DNA of 64,000 nucleotides from Marinobacter lipolyticus SM19 (GTDB lineage Bacteria; Pseudomonadota; Gammaproteobacteria; Pseudomonadales; Oleiphilaceae): NCBI RefSeq assembly GCF_000397065.2, contig NZ_KE007327.1, positions 1 to 64,000 of the forward strand, read 5' to 3'. Shown piece by piece: positions 16,970 to 27,700 of this stretch (position 1 is its first letter; each line of letters starts with the position of its first letter). The notes under the pieces were generated by a model. It saw only the letters and a program-made list of their open reading frames with translations, ran no database searches and was not told where the DNA came from. The position numbers and the translations under genes were made by a program.

Positions 16970-18484
16970 ATGCATGATCAACAGGACAGCGATGGCCCAG
17001 GCCAGGATTCGCAGACGTTTTATAACAAGCTGATCACCAGTGTGCCCGGCATTCTATACACATTCTGGGCAAGCGCTGACGGCAGTAAGCAGCGGTTTCC
17101 TTATGTTAGCCAGCGAGTGAATGACTGGTTCGGACTGGAACCGGAAGCGTTGCAGAAAAGTGCGGATGGCCTGTTTGGTATTGTACACCCGGATGATCTG
17201 GCCGGTATCTTGGAAAGTATCCAGACCTCCGCCCTTGATCTGACGGTGTGGAAGCACTGTGCCAGGCTGAAGCTCACTTCCGGAGAATATCAGTGGTTTG
17301 AGGGTTATTCCGTGCCGGAACGCCTGAGCGATGGCAGCATCCTGTGGTACGGTCAATTTCACAATATTCAGCAATACAAGGAGCTGGAACAGACTCTGCG
17401 TGAGAGCGAAGCCGAGCATTCCTATCAGGCGGCTTTCCAGAAGTTGATAGCCGACCTTTCCAAGGAGTTCATCAACCTGCATTTCGGAACCATTGATGAA
17501 TGCATCAATGAACTGCTGAAAAAAATTGGTCAGTTTTTTGGTGTCGATCGTGCCTACCTTTTCAGCTTTCTGGACAATTACCAGTATATGACCAGTACCC
17601 ATGAGTGGGTCAGGCCAGGTAGCCCGCCGCAGATAGGAAGTCAGCAGAATGTTTACATAGGGGGATATCCCTGGTGGCAGGAACAGATCATCGGGATGGT
17701 AAATGACGACAAGGTTGTTTTTGTTCCCGATGCATCGGTGTTACCCGATTTGGCAACCGGGGATAGGGAATTACTGATGCGCCGGGGCGTTTGCTCCATG
17801 TTTGTCGTGCCGGTTAAGGTCCGGGGGCGTGTTACCGGCTTTTTTGGGGTGGATTCACTTCGACAGCGGCGCTGGCGGGAGGATCAGGGCGATCTGTTGA
17901 TCGTTGTTTCCGGTCTCCTGTCCGGCGTTCTGGAACGCCATAATCTGGAGCAGAAGCTGCTAAGCCAGTCCATCCGTGATCCACTGACAGGATTGCATAA
18001 TCGCCGGTACCTGATGCCCCGGTTGTATGAAATGCTCGGGCGTGCTGCCCGGAACCAGGAAACGTTTGCGGTGGCGATGTTTGACATAGACCATTTCAAG
18101 CAGATAAACGATTCCCTGGGACATCTCGCCGGCGATTATGTACTGACAGAAATCGCTGGCATTCTGGAGCAACAAACCCGCGGCATGGATGTGGTTGCCC
18201 GTTTTGGTGGTGAAGAATTCGTGGTGGCGTATTCACTGGAACAATCCGACGACGTCGGTCGTATGGTGGCCAGGATCCTGCAAGCAGTGCGGGATCACAA
18301 CTTCAGGTACGAGAGCTTCCCCATTGAGGTCACTGTCAGTGCCGGGATAGCGGCAGTCACAGATTTGCCGAAAATACCCTCCAGCCCCGATCCAGTGATC
18401 GGCAAAGCGGATCGCTATCTTTACCTGGCGAAACAGGCGGGCAGGGATTGTTTCGTCGATGCATCAGGGACTTATCGTATTTAA
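16970..18484 (+). CDS. PAS-GAF-GGDEF diguanylate cyclase
   Basis: This 504-residue cytosolic protein has a PAS domain with PAC (about 18-140), a GAF domain (about 160-320) and a GGDEF domain (about 335-500). The active site reads GGEEF in VARFGGEEFVV, and RGMD five residues earlier is an RxxD inhibitory site, so it should be an active, product-inhibited c-di-GMP synthase. It is divergent from cobS, and a CbiM-like gene follows 14 bases after its stop, probably in the same transcript. Confidence 0.88.
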   Translation: MHDQQDSDGPGQDSQTFYNKLITSVPGILYTFWASADGSKQRFPYVSQRVNDWFGLEPEALQKSADGLFGIVHPDDLAGILESIQTSALDLTVWKHCARLKLTSGEYQWFEGYSVPERLSDGSILWYGQFHNIQQYKELEQTLRESEAEHSYQAAFQKLIADLSKEFINLHFGTIDECINELLKKIGQFFGVDRAYLFSFLDNYQYMTSTHEWVRPGSPPQIGSQQNVYIGGYPWWQEQIIGMVNDDKVVFVPDASVLPDLATGDRELLMRRGVCSMFVVPVKVRGRVTGFFGVDSLRQRRWREDQGDLLIVVSGLLSGVLERHNLEQKLLSQSIRDPLTGLHNRRYLMPRLYEMLGRAARNQETFAVAMFDIDHFKQINDSLGHLAGDYVLTEIAGILEQQTRGMDVVARFGGEEFVVAYSLEQSDDVGRMVARILQAVRDHNFRYESFPIEVTVSAGIAAVTDLPKIPSSPDPVIGKADRYLYLAKQAGRDCFVDASGTYRI

Positions 18485-18498
18485 GAGGCAAGCCTGCG

Positions 18499-19158
18499 AT
18501 GGGCATGACGGACAATCTGTTGTCGACCACCCAGTGGATTATTACCGCTCTTCTGTTTCTGGTTGTACTGGTGCTGGCCATCCGTCGGGTGGACTGGTCA
18601 GGTTTCCGCAAGGACAACGCGTTGCAACACTCGTTCTTCGGAGCGGCAGTGGTTCTGGCTATTGTCTGGCAACTGCGTGCGGGCATCTCGCCGGGGTTAT
18701 CCATTCACATTTTTGGCATGACCGTCATTACGCTGATGTTGGGGTGGGGGCTGGCGGTGCTGGCGGGCCTTGTGGCCCTGGTGTTCACGGTCATCACCGG
18801 GCGTGAGCCGCTGATCATGTTTGCTGCTAATGGCCTGGTGACAGTCATGGTGCCAGCGCTGGTCAGTCACGGCATTATGTTGTGGGAGCGACAGCGGAAT
18901 TTCCGCAATTTCTTTGCCTACATTTTTTTCTGCGGTTTTTTTGGTGCGGGCATCGCTGTGACCTGTGCCGGCCTGGTGATGTGCCTGATGCTGTGGACGG
19001 CCGGAGCCTATGACTTCCGCGAGCTGGTTCACGAGTACATCCGCTATCTGCCGCTTTTTGCATTGCCGGAAGGTTTCGTAAATGGAACCATCGTTACCGG
19101 TCTGATGGTCTTTCATCCGGACCGGTTAACGACTCTCGAACAGGGGCGCTACCGCTGA
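18499..19158 (+). CDS. CbiM-like membrane protein (COG3235 type)
   Basis: This 219-residue protein with about seven membrane helices resembles the CbiM/energy-coupling-factor component family, especially the stretch LSIHIFGMTVITLMLGWGLA, the helix with FAANGLVTVMVPALVSHG, and the C-terminal LFALPEGFVNGTIVTG. CbiM proteins help import cobalt. The protein lacks the classic CbiM N-terminal histidine pattern, so its ligand is unsure. The ATG at 18499 has GAGG before it; a longer reading from 18448 would run inside the upstream gene. The nearby cobS fits a cobalt or B12 role. It overlaps the convergent GGDEF-EAL gene by 10 bases. Confidence 0.7.
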   Translation: MGMTDNLLSTTQWIITALLFLVVLVLAIRRVDWSGFRKDNALQHSFFGAAVVLAIVWQLRAGISPGLSIHIFGMTVITLMLGWGLAVLAGLVALVFTVITGREPLIMFAANGLVTVMVPALVSHGIMLWERQRNFRNFFAYIFFCGFFGAGIAVTCAGLVMCLMLWTAGAYDFRELVHEYIRYLPLFALPEGFVNGTIVTGLMVFHPDRLTTLEQGRYR

Positions 19159-21278
19159 AAAAAGCTTGCCGCAGGGTTGGTTTTTAAGGTGCCACTGTCG
19201 TCGTCCCGGACCTGCCGTTGCCATTGCAGGGTCCAGTCGAGAACGTCGTCGGCTGGCATGGGGCGGGCAATGCCGTAACCCTGAACAAATTTGCAGCCCA
19301 TCTGCTTCAGGGCATGGGCTTGGGCTATGGTTTCAACGCCTTCAGCCAGCACCGGATGGGCAAAGCGCTGGGCAAGGAAGATCACACTTTCGACAATGGC
19401 CCGGTCACTGGCATCTTCCAGCATGTTAAAGACAAAGCTCTGGTCAATCTTGATCATGTCCACCGGCAGGGTTCGCAGGTAGGTCAGCGACGAAAAGCCG
19501 GTGCCGAAGTCGTCCAGTGCGACTTTCAGGCCCAGACACCGGCATCGGCTAAGAACGTTGCCGGCTCGTTGCGTGTCCTCCAGGGCGGTCGATTCCAGAA
19601 CCTCGAGTGTGATCAGGCCCGGGTCGAGATCGGGGTGGAGTCGCAGATAGGTTTCAATGAAATCTGTGAAACTCCGGTCCATCAAGTGCTGGGCGCTGAT
19701 ATTGATGCTGATGGCCAAGGGCGTTCCGGCTTCCCTCCAGCGGTTGAGCTGGTGGATCGCCTCTTTGACGACCCATTGCCCCATCGGTACTTCGAGGTGG
19801 CTGTTCTCCACGGCGGGCAAGAACGAACCGGGGGCAAGCAAACCCAGTTCCGGGTGGTTCCAGCGGATCAGTGCTTCGAAACCGGTAATGGCACCGTCAG
19901 GCAAGTGAATCTGAGGTTGGAAGTACAGTTCAAACTCTTCATTCTCAAGCGCCCGGGTGATGTCCATCAGTTGGCTTCTGCGTTTGCGTCGATGCTCGTC
20001 CAGGCACGGGTCAAAGAAGTGGAACTGGTTGCGGCCTTTTTCCTTGGCCGAATACATGGCCTGGTCTGCGTGACGAATCAGCCCCTCGGCGTCGCTGTTG
20101 TCATCCGGGTAACGGGTGATGCCCAGGCTGCCAGTCAGGGTGACAGACTCGTCTCCCAATGTCAGTGGGACGCCAACAGTGCTCAGAATGCGCTGAAAGA
20201 CAGGATCGGTGGTCTCGCTCTGCAGTAGCAGAACAAATTCGTCGCCCCCGATGCGTGCGACGATATCGCCGCTTCTCAGCGTTCGGGTCAGGCGTTCTGC
20301 CAGGGTCTTCAGGGCCTCATCCCCGGCGGTGTGGCCGAAGCGCTCGTTGACCGTATGGAAGCCGTCCAGGTCCAGATAGCAAACCGACAGTCCCCGACGG
20401 AGGCGGTCTGCGTGAGACCGTGCTGTTCTTAATCGTTCCTCGAGCAGTTGCCGGTTTGGCAGGCCGGTGAGGACATCGTAATTGGCTGCGCGGTCAAGTT
20501 CCCTGGCGTGGTTTTTGAGCGCGGTAATGTCGGAGAACGCCGCGACATGATAGAACTGTCCGGGTTGGTCCAGATGCACCCGGCTGATCGAGAGCAGCTC
20601 TGCATACTCCTCACCGTTCTTACGACGGTTCCAGATTTCGCCGCGCCAGTGGTCTGTCTGCTCTATCGTGTGCCACATGGATCGATAGTATTCGGGGGTG
20701 TGGCGACCGGAACTGAGTATGGCCGGATTCAGGCCCAGAACTTCGTTCCGGCTGTAACCGGTTATGCGGGAGAACGCAGGATTAACGTCCAGAATACGGT
20801 TGTTGTGATCTGTAATCAGAACGGCTTCGTGGCTGCGATCAAAAACGCTTGCGGCAATTCGCAGCCCACGTTCGCTGTTTTTGCGGTCTGATATATTGTT
20901 CTGAATTGCGATGAAGCCAGGTTTGACACCCTGCTCTTGTCCAATGGGGAAGCCGTGTATGTGCACCCAGTAGGGGGCTCCAGAACGGGTATATTGGAGT
21001 AGATCCTCTTCAAACGCTGCATTCTCGTATAACTTCTGCCGGATACGCCTCACGGTCTGCGGATCGGTATCCTCACCGAAAAGCACATCACCAACCCGCT
21101 TTCCTTTGAGGTCACTGAGCGCATAGCCTGTGTGCTTCTCAAAACTCGGGTTGACCCATTCGAAACACCCCGCATCATCGGTGATCATTACCATGTTCGG
21201 GGTATAAGCGGCCAGCAGAGCCAGCCTGGGGTCTCGTAAGTTGACAGGCTGATGGTCATGGTCGGGCGTGTCTGGCAT
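19149..21278 (-). CDS. PAS-PAS-GGDEF-EAL c-di-GMP enzyme
   Basis: This 709-residue protein has two PAS domains (about 20-135 and 140-260), a GGDEF domain (about 270-430, GGDEF intact in ARIGGDEFVLLL, preceded by RSGD, an RxxD site) and an EAL domain (about 445-695) with FEALIRW, DDFGTGFSSLTYLRTLPVD and IKIDQSF. Both catalytic signatures look intact, so it could make or break c-di-GMP depending on signals read by PAS. No membrane segment is seen. It is preceded on the same strand by the terminator after the DUF1329 gene, so it has its own promoter. Confidence 0.9.
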   Translation of the reverse strand: MPDTPDHDHQPVNLRDPRLALLAAYTPNMVMITDDAGCFEWVNPSFEKHTGYALSDLKGKRVGDVLFGEDTDPQTVRRIRQKLYENAAFEEDLLQYTRSGAPYWVHIHGFPIGQEQGVKPGFIAIQNNISDRKNSERGLRIAASVFDRSHEAVLITDHNNRILDVNPAFSRITGYSRNEVLGLNPAILSSGRHTPEYYRSMWHTIEQTDHWRGEIWNRRKNGEEYAELLSISRVHLDQPGQFYHVAAFSDITALKNHARELDRAANYDVLTGLPNRQLLEERLRTARSHADRLRRGLSVCYLDLDGFHTVNERFGHTAGDEALKTLAERLTRTLRSGDIVARIGGDEFVLLLQSETTDPVFQRILSTVGVPLTLGDESVTLTGSLGITRYPDDNSDAEGLIRHADQAMYSAKEKGRNQFHFFDPCLDEHRRKRRSQLMDITRALENEEFELYFQPQIHLPDGAITGFEALIRWNHPELGLLAPGSFLPAVENSHLEVPMGQWVVKEAIHQLNRWREAGTPLAISINISAQHLMDRSFTDFIETYLRLHPDLDPGLITLEVLESTALEDTQRAGNVLSRCRCLGLKVALDDFGTGFSSLTYLRTLPVDMIKIDQSFVFNMLEDASDRAIVESVIFLAQRFAHPVLAEGVETIAQAHALKQMGCKFVQGYGIARPMPADDVLDWTLQWQRQVRDDDSGTLKTNPAASFFQR

Positions 21279-21323
21279 GGGGGAGACACCTGAGAGAGTA
21301 TTTTGATAAGGCGTAGAATACAG

Positions 21324-21353
21324 AAAACCCGCTTCGGTTTCGAAGCGGGTTTT
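21324..21353 (-). terminator. Intrinsic terminator after DUF1329 gene
   Basis: AAAACCCGCTTCG and CGAAGCGGGTTTT pair perfectly over 13 bases around GTTT. On the minus strand it ends in a T-run just after the DUF1329 gene stop at 21392, closing the lipase operon. The symmetric A/T ends mean it could work both ways. Confidence 0.88.
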
Positions 21354-21391
21354 CTACTTACAGCGACCGGGAAATCCCGGGAGTGTGTTGG

Positions 21392-22756
21392 TTAACGAAC
21401 ACCCGCCCGGCGCAAGGCTGCGGGGGTGAATTCGTTGGAACGGGCTTTCACGCCAAAGGTGTATGGGTCATCTTCCTCGTTGGTCAGGCCCATCACCAGG
21501 TAGCGGCCGGACAGCAGGTCGTACAGGGTTTCCGCAGCGTAGCTGGGGACACCGATATCGTATCCCTGAACCATGTGCGCCTCGGCTACGCGCCAGAGTT
21601 GGCTGCGGCCGTCGTAATGGTCAACCACGGCGATCTGCCAGGAATCCTCATCCACGTAGAAATCACGCTGGCCGTAAATATGACGTTCACCGTCTTTCAG
21701 GGTGGCGCGCACATGCCAGACGCGATGCAGCTCGTAACGGGTCAGCTCCGGGTTGATGTGACCGGGCTGGATGATGTCATCGTAACTCAGACTTTGATCG
21801 CCGAGTCTGTAGGAGTTATACGGGATGTACATTTCCTTCTTGCCAACCAGCTCCCAGTTGTAACGGTCTGGTGCACCGTTATAGAGGTCAAGGTTGTCAG
21901 ATGTACGCTGACCATCGGCGGCGGTACCCGGTCCGTCGTAGGCTACCTGGGGCGCCCGGCGAACACGGCGCTGGCCGGAATTGTAGATCCAGGCACGGCG
22001 TGGCTCCTTGACCTGGTTCAGGGTTTCGTGAACCAGCAACACGTTACCGGCGAGGCGTGATGGGGCGGTAATGACCTGCTTGAAGTAGAACAGCACATTC
22101 TCGTCCATGCCCGGCTCGTAGTCTGCCAGTGCCACTCGGTCGGTCAGATGTTCGGTGAATTTGACCGGGCTGTAGTCACCATTGGCCTGGGGGGTTACCT
22201 GGGCAACATTACGGATAATGGAGCCACCGCGGTAACGGGTAATGTGATTGAAAATGACCTCGACCCCTTTTTTCGGGATCGGAAAGGGCACGCCGGTCTG
22301 ATAGTTCTCAAGGCCGTTGCCATCGGGCGTCAGCGACACCTTGGTGGCATTTTCCGCAGCCTTTTCCATCATGAAATCCGGATAGGCACCGGTACGGCGA
22401 GTCTGGTAAACAGGAATAAAGTAATCGCTGTAGGCCTTTATGGTAGCCACCTGACCCGGGGAGAGCCGATCCTCGTACTCGTCCACATTGCTCTGGTCGA
22501 TGACGAACAGGCGCTCATCTTCCGGGAATGGATCCGGGTAGATACCTTCCTGTGGCTGCTCAACAGGAGGTGATGTCAGTCCACCCGTCCACGCGGGGAT
22601 TTCATCTCCGTTACCGGCTTTTTCTGCGCCGAAAGGTGTGAGTTCGTTGCCAAGTTTCGCCGCTTCCTCTGCGGAGACAGCCGCGAGGGCTGCTCCTGAA
22701 GAAAACATCGAGATGGCGATGGCGCTACCGATGAGGTGTTTTTTGTAGGTATTCAC
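21392..22756 (-). CDS. DUF1329 outer-membrane-lipid-type exported protein
   Basis: This 454-residue exported protein has a signal peptide (KKHLIGSAIAISMFSSGAALA) and belongs to the DUF1329 family, whose LolA/LolB-like fold suggests lipid binding in the periplasm. Family marks include the opening EEAAKLGNELTPFGAEKAGN, IPAWTGGL and the aromatic RHIYGQRDFYVDEDSW region. The GTG at 22756 is chosen because AAGGAGA sits just before it. It follows the DUF1302 gene with a 31-base gap. DUF1329 and DUF1302 genes are often paired; the precise cargo is not established. Confidence 0.85.
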   Translation of the reverse strand: MNTYKKHLIGSAIAISMFSSGAALAAVSAEEAAKLGNELTPFGAEKAGNGDEIPAWTGGLTSPPVEQPQEGIYPDPFPEDERLFVIDQSNVDEYEDRLSPGQVATIKAYSDYFIPVYQTRRTGAYPDFMMEKAAENATKVSLTPDGNGLENYQTGVPFPIPKKGVEVIFNHITRYRGGSIIRNVAQVTPQANGDYSPVKFTEHLTDRVALADYEPGMDENVLFYFKQVITAPSRLAGNVLLVHETLNQVKEPRRAWIYNSGQRRVRRAPQVAYDGPGTAADGQRTSDNLDLYNGAPDRYNWELVGKKEMYIPYNSYRLGDQSLSYDDIIQPGHINPELTRYELHRVWHVRATLKDGERHIYGQRDFYVDEDSWQIAVVDHYDGRSQLWRVAEAHMVQGYDIGVPSYAAETLYDLLSGRYLVMGLTNEEDDPYTFGVKARSNEFTPAALRRAGVR

Positions 22757-22787
22757 AAGTGTCTCCTTTGTGATTGTCGTTAGTGCA

Positions 22788-24695
22788 TCAGAATGAGTAG
22801 GAAATACTGGCTGAGACGAAATCCCGGTCTTCAATGACGTTGTAGTCACCACCGAAATAGTTCGTGTAGCTGATCGAGCCAGAGTATTTGTTCTGGTAGT
22901 TGGCATCGAGACCAAGACTTACTGACTTGTTACCCTCGTTGAAGTTGCCGCCTGGATCCGGGGCATACCCCTTCACATCGTGGGTAAAGAACAACTTGGG
23001 TAACAGGTTGATGCCAGCAATCGCGTTGGAGTAATCCAGCGCGAACAGAGCGCGGTAGCCCCAGGAGAAAGGTGTCGTAAAACCGTCCGAGCCACAGTTG
23101 GTGGGGTTGATGTTGAGTCGGGTGGTCTCATCACCGGGACCTTGACTACAGAAGTCACCGGAGAAAGAGTCGCCATCCAGAGGGACCGGTCCTACGCCGT
23201 AGATACCGGACCGGCCGTAACGCGCTTCGCTTTTGTCTGGCAGGTCATGCACGTAGGTGGCGCCAACTTCAGCGACGATGATAAACCGCCCTGCACCGAG
23301 TACACGGTCGATGAAGTGGATCAGGGTAGCCTGGGCCTGGGACACGTTGTAGCGGTCGTAGCCATCCACCGGTTTGCCGGCGTAATTGAAGCCTGGGTTA
23401 TCGTCCTGCACGCGCTGTTCCAGTTTGCTCACCACCTGACCGTCCGGGCCGCGTTGTTGTAGGCCGCCGTAGATCAGCTCAAAGGTGTTCCACTGGATGG
23501 GCATGTTGGGACGGAAGCTGTACTCGGCGCCCAGTGAGGTGCCGGTCGGCAGTGTGGTATTGATGCTGATGCCGTACAGGTCGATACCCTTGGGGTAATC
23601 AATGAAATAACTCGGGAACCGGGTAAACGGTTCGTTGGGATCATTGATCTGGGTTGCGGTCGGGCTTTCCGGGTTGTTGACCACACCGCTGATGTAGGGC
23701 AGACGGCTGTGGTAGCGGATGTAGTAAAAGCCCAGTTCGGAATCAAGCGCGGGCACGAACCAGCGAACTGCAGCACCGAACTGATCTTTGTCGCCGGGCT
23801 CCACATCACCACGACGAGGCGCGACGAATCCCTCTTCGAAAGCCTGGGAGTCGGGCACCTGGCCAGCCAGAAGCACCGGTCCGCAGCCGTCGGCTGCCAC
23901 ATCCGCCGAGGAGAAGAATGTACCACAGTCATCAATCTTGAATGGTTCCCACTGGGTCTGGACGTAGGCTTCGAAGTTGATTTCAGGTGTGATACCGATG
24001 GAGGTGTACAGCATATTGACGGGCAGCAGAACGTCTTTCAATTCTGCGCCCGGGGCACGGAACGCCGGAACATCGATAGGGTTGGTGGCGTTTATGCCGC
24101 CCAGAATAAAGGTGCTTTCACCCCAGCTCAGTACTTGTCGACCGTAACGTACGGATATCGGGGTGTTGCCAGCGTACCAATCGGTAAAAACGTAGGCGTC
24201 CAGCAGATCCACGCCAGAGGCGTTGTCCTTTGCTTCAGGGTTCAGTGAACGCTGTTGTCCCACCGGATCCACTGCCCGTTCGTTGTCCTTCAGTTCATAG
24301 TCATAGTAATAAGTGCCGCGAATCAGGGTGCCGATTCGCGTGAGGTAATTACTGTCCGGGCTGTAGTCGAGAAACAGTTCGGACCGACCACGAAGAATCT
24401 GTGAGTATGGGTCGCCTTTATCAAAATTCAGGTTGCCGTCGTCAAAGTTGTTGGACGATGCGCCGGTGTTACTGTAGGCGAATTCGGGGCCCAGGTTACC
24501 CTGGGTGATCAGATCCGGATCCTGGTCTTCGAGTCGGAAGCCGATGCCGGCTGTCAGCTTGGTGCTGAAGGAGGCATCGATGCCATAGACGTCGAAGTCG
24601 ATGGCTGATGCCGGGGCGGAAGCCATCAGGGACAGTGCTGCTGTTGCAAGCGATAACCGTGTCCGGGAAAACCTGTAAGAATTTATTATTGTCAT
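22788..24695 (-). CDS. DUF1302 outer-membrane beta-barrel protein
   Basis: This 635-residue exported protein has a signal peptide (SLATAALSLMASAPASA) and a DUF1302 barrel. Signs are alternating aromatic strands, GIGFRLEDQDPDLI early, VRYGRQVLSWGESTFILGGI near 185, and a C-terminal SASISYSF ending in phenylalanine as outer-membrane barrels do. It sits between the VolA-like lipase and the DUF1329 protein. A passive route for hydrophobic compounds across the outer membrane is a reasonable inference. GGAG lies nine bases before the ATG. Confidence 0.87.
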   Translation of the reverse strand: MTIINSYRFSRTRLSLATAALSLMASAPASAIDFDVYGIDASFSTKLTAGIGFRLEDQDPDLITQGNLGPEFAYSNTGASSNNFDDGNLNFDKGDPYSQILRGRSELFLDYSPDSNYLTRIGTLIRGTYYYDYELKDNERAVDPVGQQRSLNPEAKDNASGVDLLDAYVFTDWYAGNTPISVRYGRQVLSWGESTFILGGINATNPIDVPAFRAPGAELKDVLLPVNMLYTSIGITPEINFEAYVQTQWEPFKIDDCGTFFSSADVAADGCGPVLLAGQVPDSQAFEEGFVAPRRGDVEPGDKDQFGAAVRWFVPALDSELGFYYIRYHSRLPYISGVVNNPESPTATQINDPNEPFTRFPSYFIDYPKGIDLYGISINTTLPTGTSLGAEYSFRPNMPIQWNTFELIYGGLQQRGPDGQVVSKLEQRVQDDNPGFNYAGKPVDGYDRYNVSQAQATLIHFIDRVLGAGRFIIVAEVGATYVHDLPDKSEARYGRSGIYGVGPVPLDGDSFSGDFCSQGPGDETTRLNINPTNCGSDGFTTPFSWGYRALFALDYSNAIAGINLLPKLFFTHDVKGYAPDPGGNFNEGNKSVSLGLDANYQNKYSGSISYTNYFGGDYNVIEDRDFVSASISYSF

Positions 24696-24780
24696 TGCTA
24701 CTGCTCCAATTCTTTTGTTCTTTCGGGGCCCGCCGCAGACGCGTCGCGGACCCCGGAGGTAGTCATTTCAGCGCTGTCGG

Positions 24781-27700
24781 TTACAGCAGGCCTCCGAGGA
24801 GGTCGCCGCCATCAAGGAGGCCGCCGTCACCACCGCCATCGCCATCGCCATCGCCATCGCCTGATCCGTCACCTTCGGCTGGCTCAGCACCGCCGTCGGT
24901 GGCGCCATCACACTCCGGATCGCCTGGGCGATTGCCAACGTCCTTGACCACGCAGTCGTTGGTAACGTCCACCGTGAACGCCGTGCTTGCATCGGTGCGG
25001 CTGCGGAACAGTGCCACCAGTTGCGTCGCCATTTCGTCAAACACAGCACTGGAACTGAACGCATCGGCTCCCTTCTGTCCGGCTGAAATCGGGTTGCCGT
25101 GTGAGCCTTCCAAATAGCGGGTGATCACAGGACGGGTGCCGTCATCGGTGCCATCGCCATTATCAATGCTGACGGCGCCCATAAACCGGGCCATGGGATC
25201 GGTGCCGGCCAGCGGCGCAGGCAGGCTGTTGATCTCGAAGCCGGCATCGGTCACCAGTTGCAGCGGGCCCTGATCGTACAGCTGGTCGTCGGCCGCGTTG
25301 GGGATGGTGCCGTCGGATGGGCGATCGGCATCGCCGTCAATACCCACGATTGAGGTCAGCAGAGTGGCCTCGTTGCCGCTTTCCTCGAACAGCGGTGCAA
25401 AGGCGACCGGGTCTGTGGAGTCCAACAGAGCCTGGAACACGTTGAAGTAGATGTTCAGCTCTGTCCGGCCCTGTGCGAGCAAACCGCCGGATGCTGCGTC
25501 GAGTCCTGGCAGCAGTGCAGGCGCAATGGTCTCGCGTGAGTTCTCTGCCAGGCGCGTGAACTGGCCGCCTGTGTTGAACATCACCGATGCCAGGATCGGA
25601 TTCAGATCCGGATTGTCCTGCGCGGCCAGGTTATTAATCACCGGATAAGGCACACCGCCCATACCGCTCAGGGAATGGCTGATGAAGTACACCCGGTCGG
25701 TGTTCATTACGGTGCCGTCGGCGCAGTCACCGTCGGTTGCGCATTGGTTGATAGCATCTTCAATGGCTGGAAGGAGCGCGTTGATGTTCAGTAGATCCAG
25801 GGCGCCCTGACGCATGTTGTCCCGGGTATTGGCATAGTTGGTGAAATTCAGGAACAGGCTGCCGGATTCCGGGTTGTCGACCTGATCCCGGGTCACTGCC
25901 TGCATGGCATCATCGGCAGTGAAGCCAAAGTGCCTTTCAGTCGCATCCTCAGACGCACCGGGCTGTTGGGAAATTTCCACCATGCCGGGTGTGGTTTCCG
26001 GATCGTTTTCATCCCGGGCACTGGTGGCGGCTTCACCGAATACGCCGTTCAGGGGCATATCGATACCGACGGTGATGAAGCAATTGGCACTGTTCTGGGG
26101 CGCATCTCCCTCTGCAAGGCAAAGCAGTGCTGCGGCCGTTGCCATTGGCAGAATCGCGGACCGATCCTGAGTGGCTGCGTGCTGATAGATAATGACCGGG
26201 TAGCCACCCTCAGGAGGCCCCCCAAAGAGATCGTTTGTGTCCGGTGTGCCGACGATAATGGGAATCTTGGTGTCGGCCGTTTTCTGGATGAACGGGAAGC
26301 GGTAGGTCACCCTGTCGGATTTCGCTTGCGGCAGATCAGGGTTTGCACTGAAATCCGCAGGGAGCCAGGATCCGGTCTGTAACGGGCTGCCATCGGTGCC
26401 GTCCGGCAGTTGCTGGTAATACGGCAGGGTAATTTCGCCCTCGTAGACCTGAACGTTAACATTGATCTCTGTCAGCCCAAGGTCAATCGCGGTCTGTTCC
26501 AGCGCCGGGTTGACCTGGCCCCCGGTTTTCTGGCTGAAGAACCGCACCGGAGACGGCTCGCCGGAAGCCGGATCATAAGCCGCCGGAATATCCAGTATGG
26601 TCGAGGCGTCAGCCGCCAGCTGATCTGCCTGGGCGGAAACGTCAACCACATCTTCCACAGCCTGGGTCGCAGTATCCTGCAGAATAAACGCCAGCCTGCG
26701 GTCATCGTCCTCGGAGGCCACCAGATCGCCATAGGCAACGGCCATGCCGTTTGTGTTGGCCTCTGTCAGAATGCCGGCGAGACCGGCGTCATACAGGCGG
26801 TAGGTTTCGTCGGTCAGCAGCTCGAAGATGCGTGAGTTGATCTGCTGATCCTCGCTGGATGCCTCACCGATCGGCTGATCAGAGAGGTTGAAATCTCCTG
26901 CGATCAGAGCGTTCAGGACGGATTGCTTGCGATCAATGAGCAACTGGTTGCGGAACCAGGCGGCTGGTGCGGCATTGGCCAGGAGCACGTCTTCCACCGC
27001 TGTGGTGGTGAAGCTGATGGCGAACGTGACGTCGTCAAACGTGGGAATGCCAGCAGCACTCCGGCCCAGGTCGCTGAGTGCCTCGCGTTTGAAGTCAAAG
27101 AAGTCGGAGCCAAAGGCGCGTGCCGGCAGCAGGGAGTCCCGGAAGGGCTGCAGCGCCGGGTTGCTGAGAACGTACTCTGGGTTGGAGGCGGTTTCGAAAC
27201 GCAGTTCCTGGACCAGAGGCTCGCCATCCTTGTCCACGATGTCGCTGCTCAGAACGACGGCGTACTTGGTTTTCGGATCCAGCGGCTTGACCGGCAGAAT
27301 ACGGATGGCGTTATTGGCTGAACCGCCGGCGGCACCGGCAGGGCCGTCTGCGTCAACGGTAATAATCTCGATGCGGAAACGCTGCTCCAGCAATTCCTGA
27401 TAGAGTGCATCGGCGTCTGCCGTATTGCCCTGCTCTTCCAGGCGCTTGGCGTGGCGATACTTTTCGGCGTCGACAACGCCACCTACTTCACGCTGTTGCT
27501 GGAAGACGCTGTCGCCTGTCGGATACTCAAGTTCCAGCACGAACACGTTCTGGTCCGGGTTTGGAACCACTTCGCCGTCTATTTCAATAAAGGCGCGTGC
27601 GTCCAGTGTCTGGTTCGGATCCAGGCTGTCACTGATTTTGACGTCAAACGGCGCCAGGATGGAATTGCCGTCGACAAAGCCAAGGCCGGTGGTGACCGGG

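Noticed and set aside
19218-20228. Plus-strand frame of 336 codons in the GGDEF-EAL gene
   Set aside because: It is antisense to clear GGDEF and EAL motifs and resembles no protein family.
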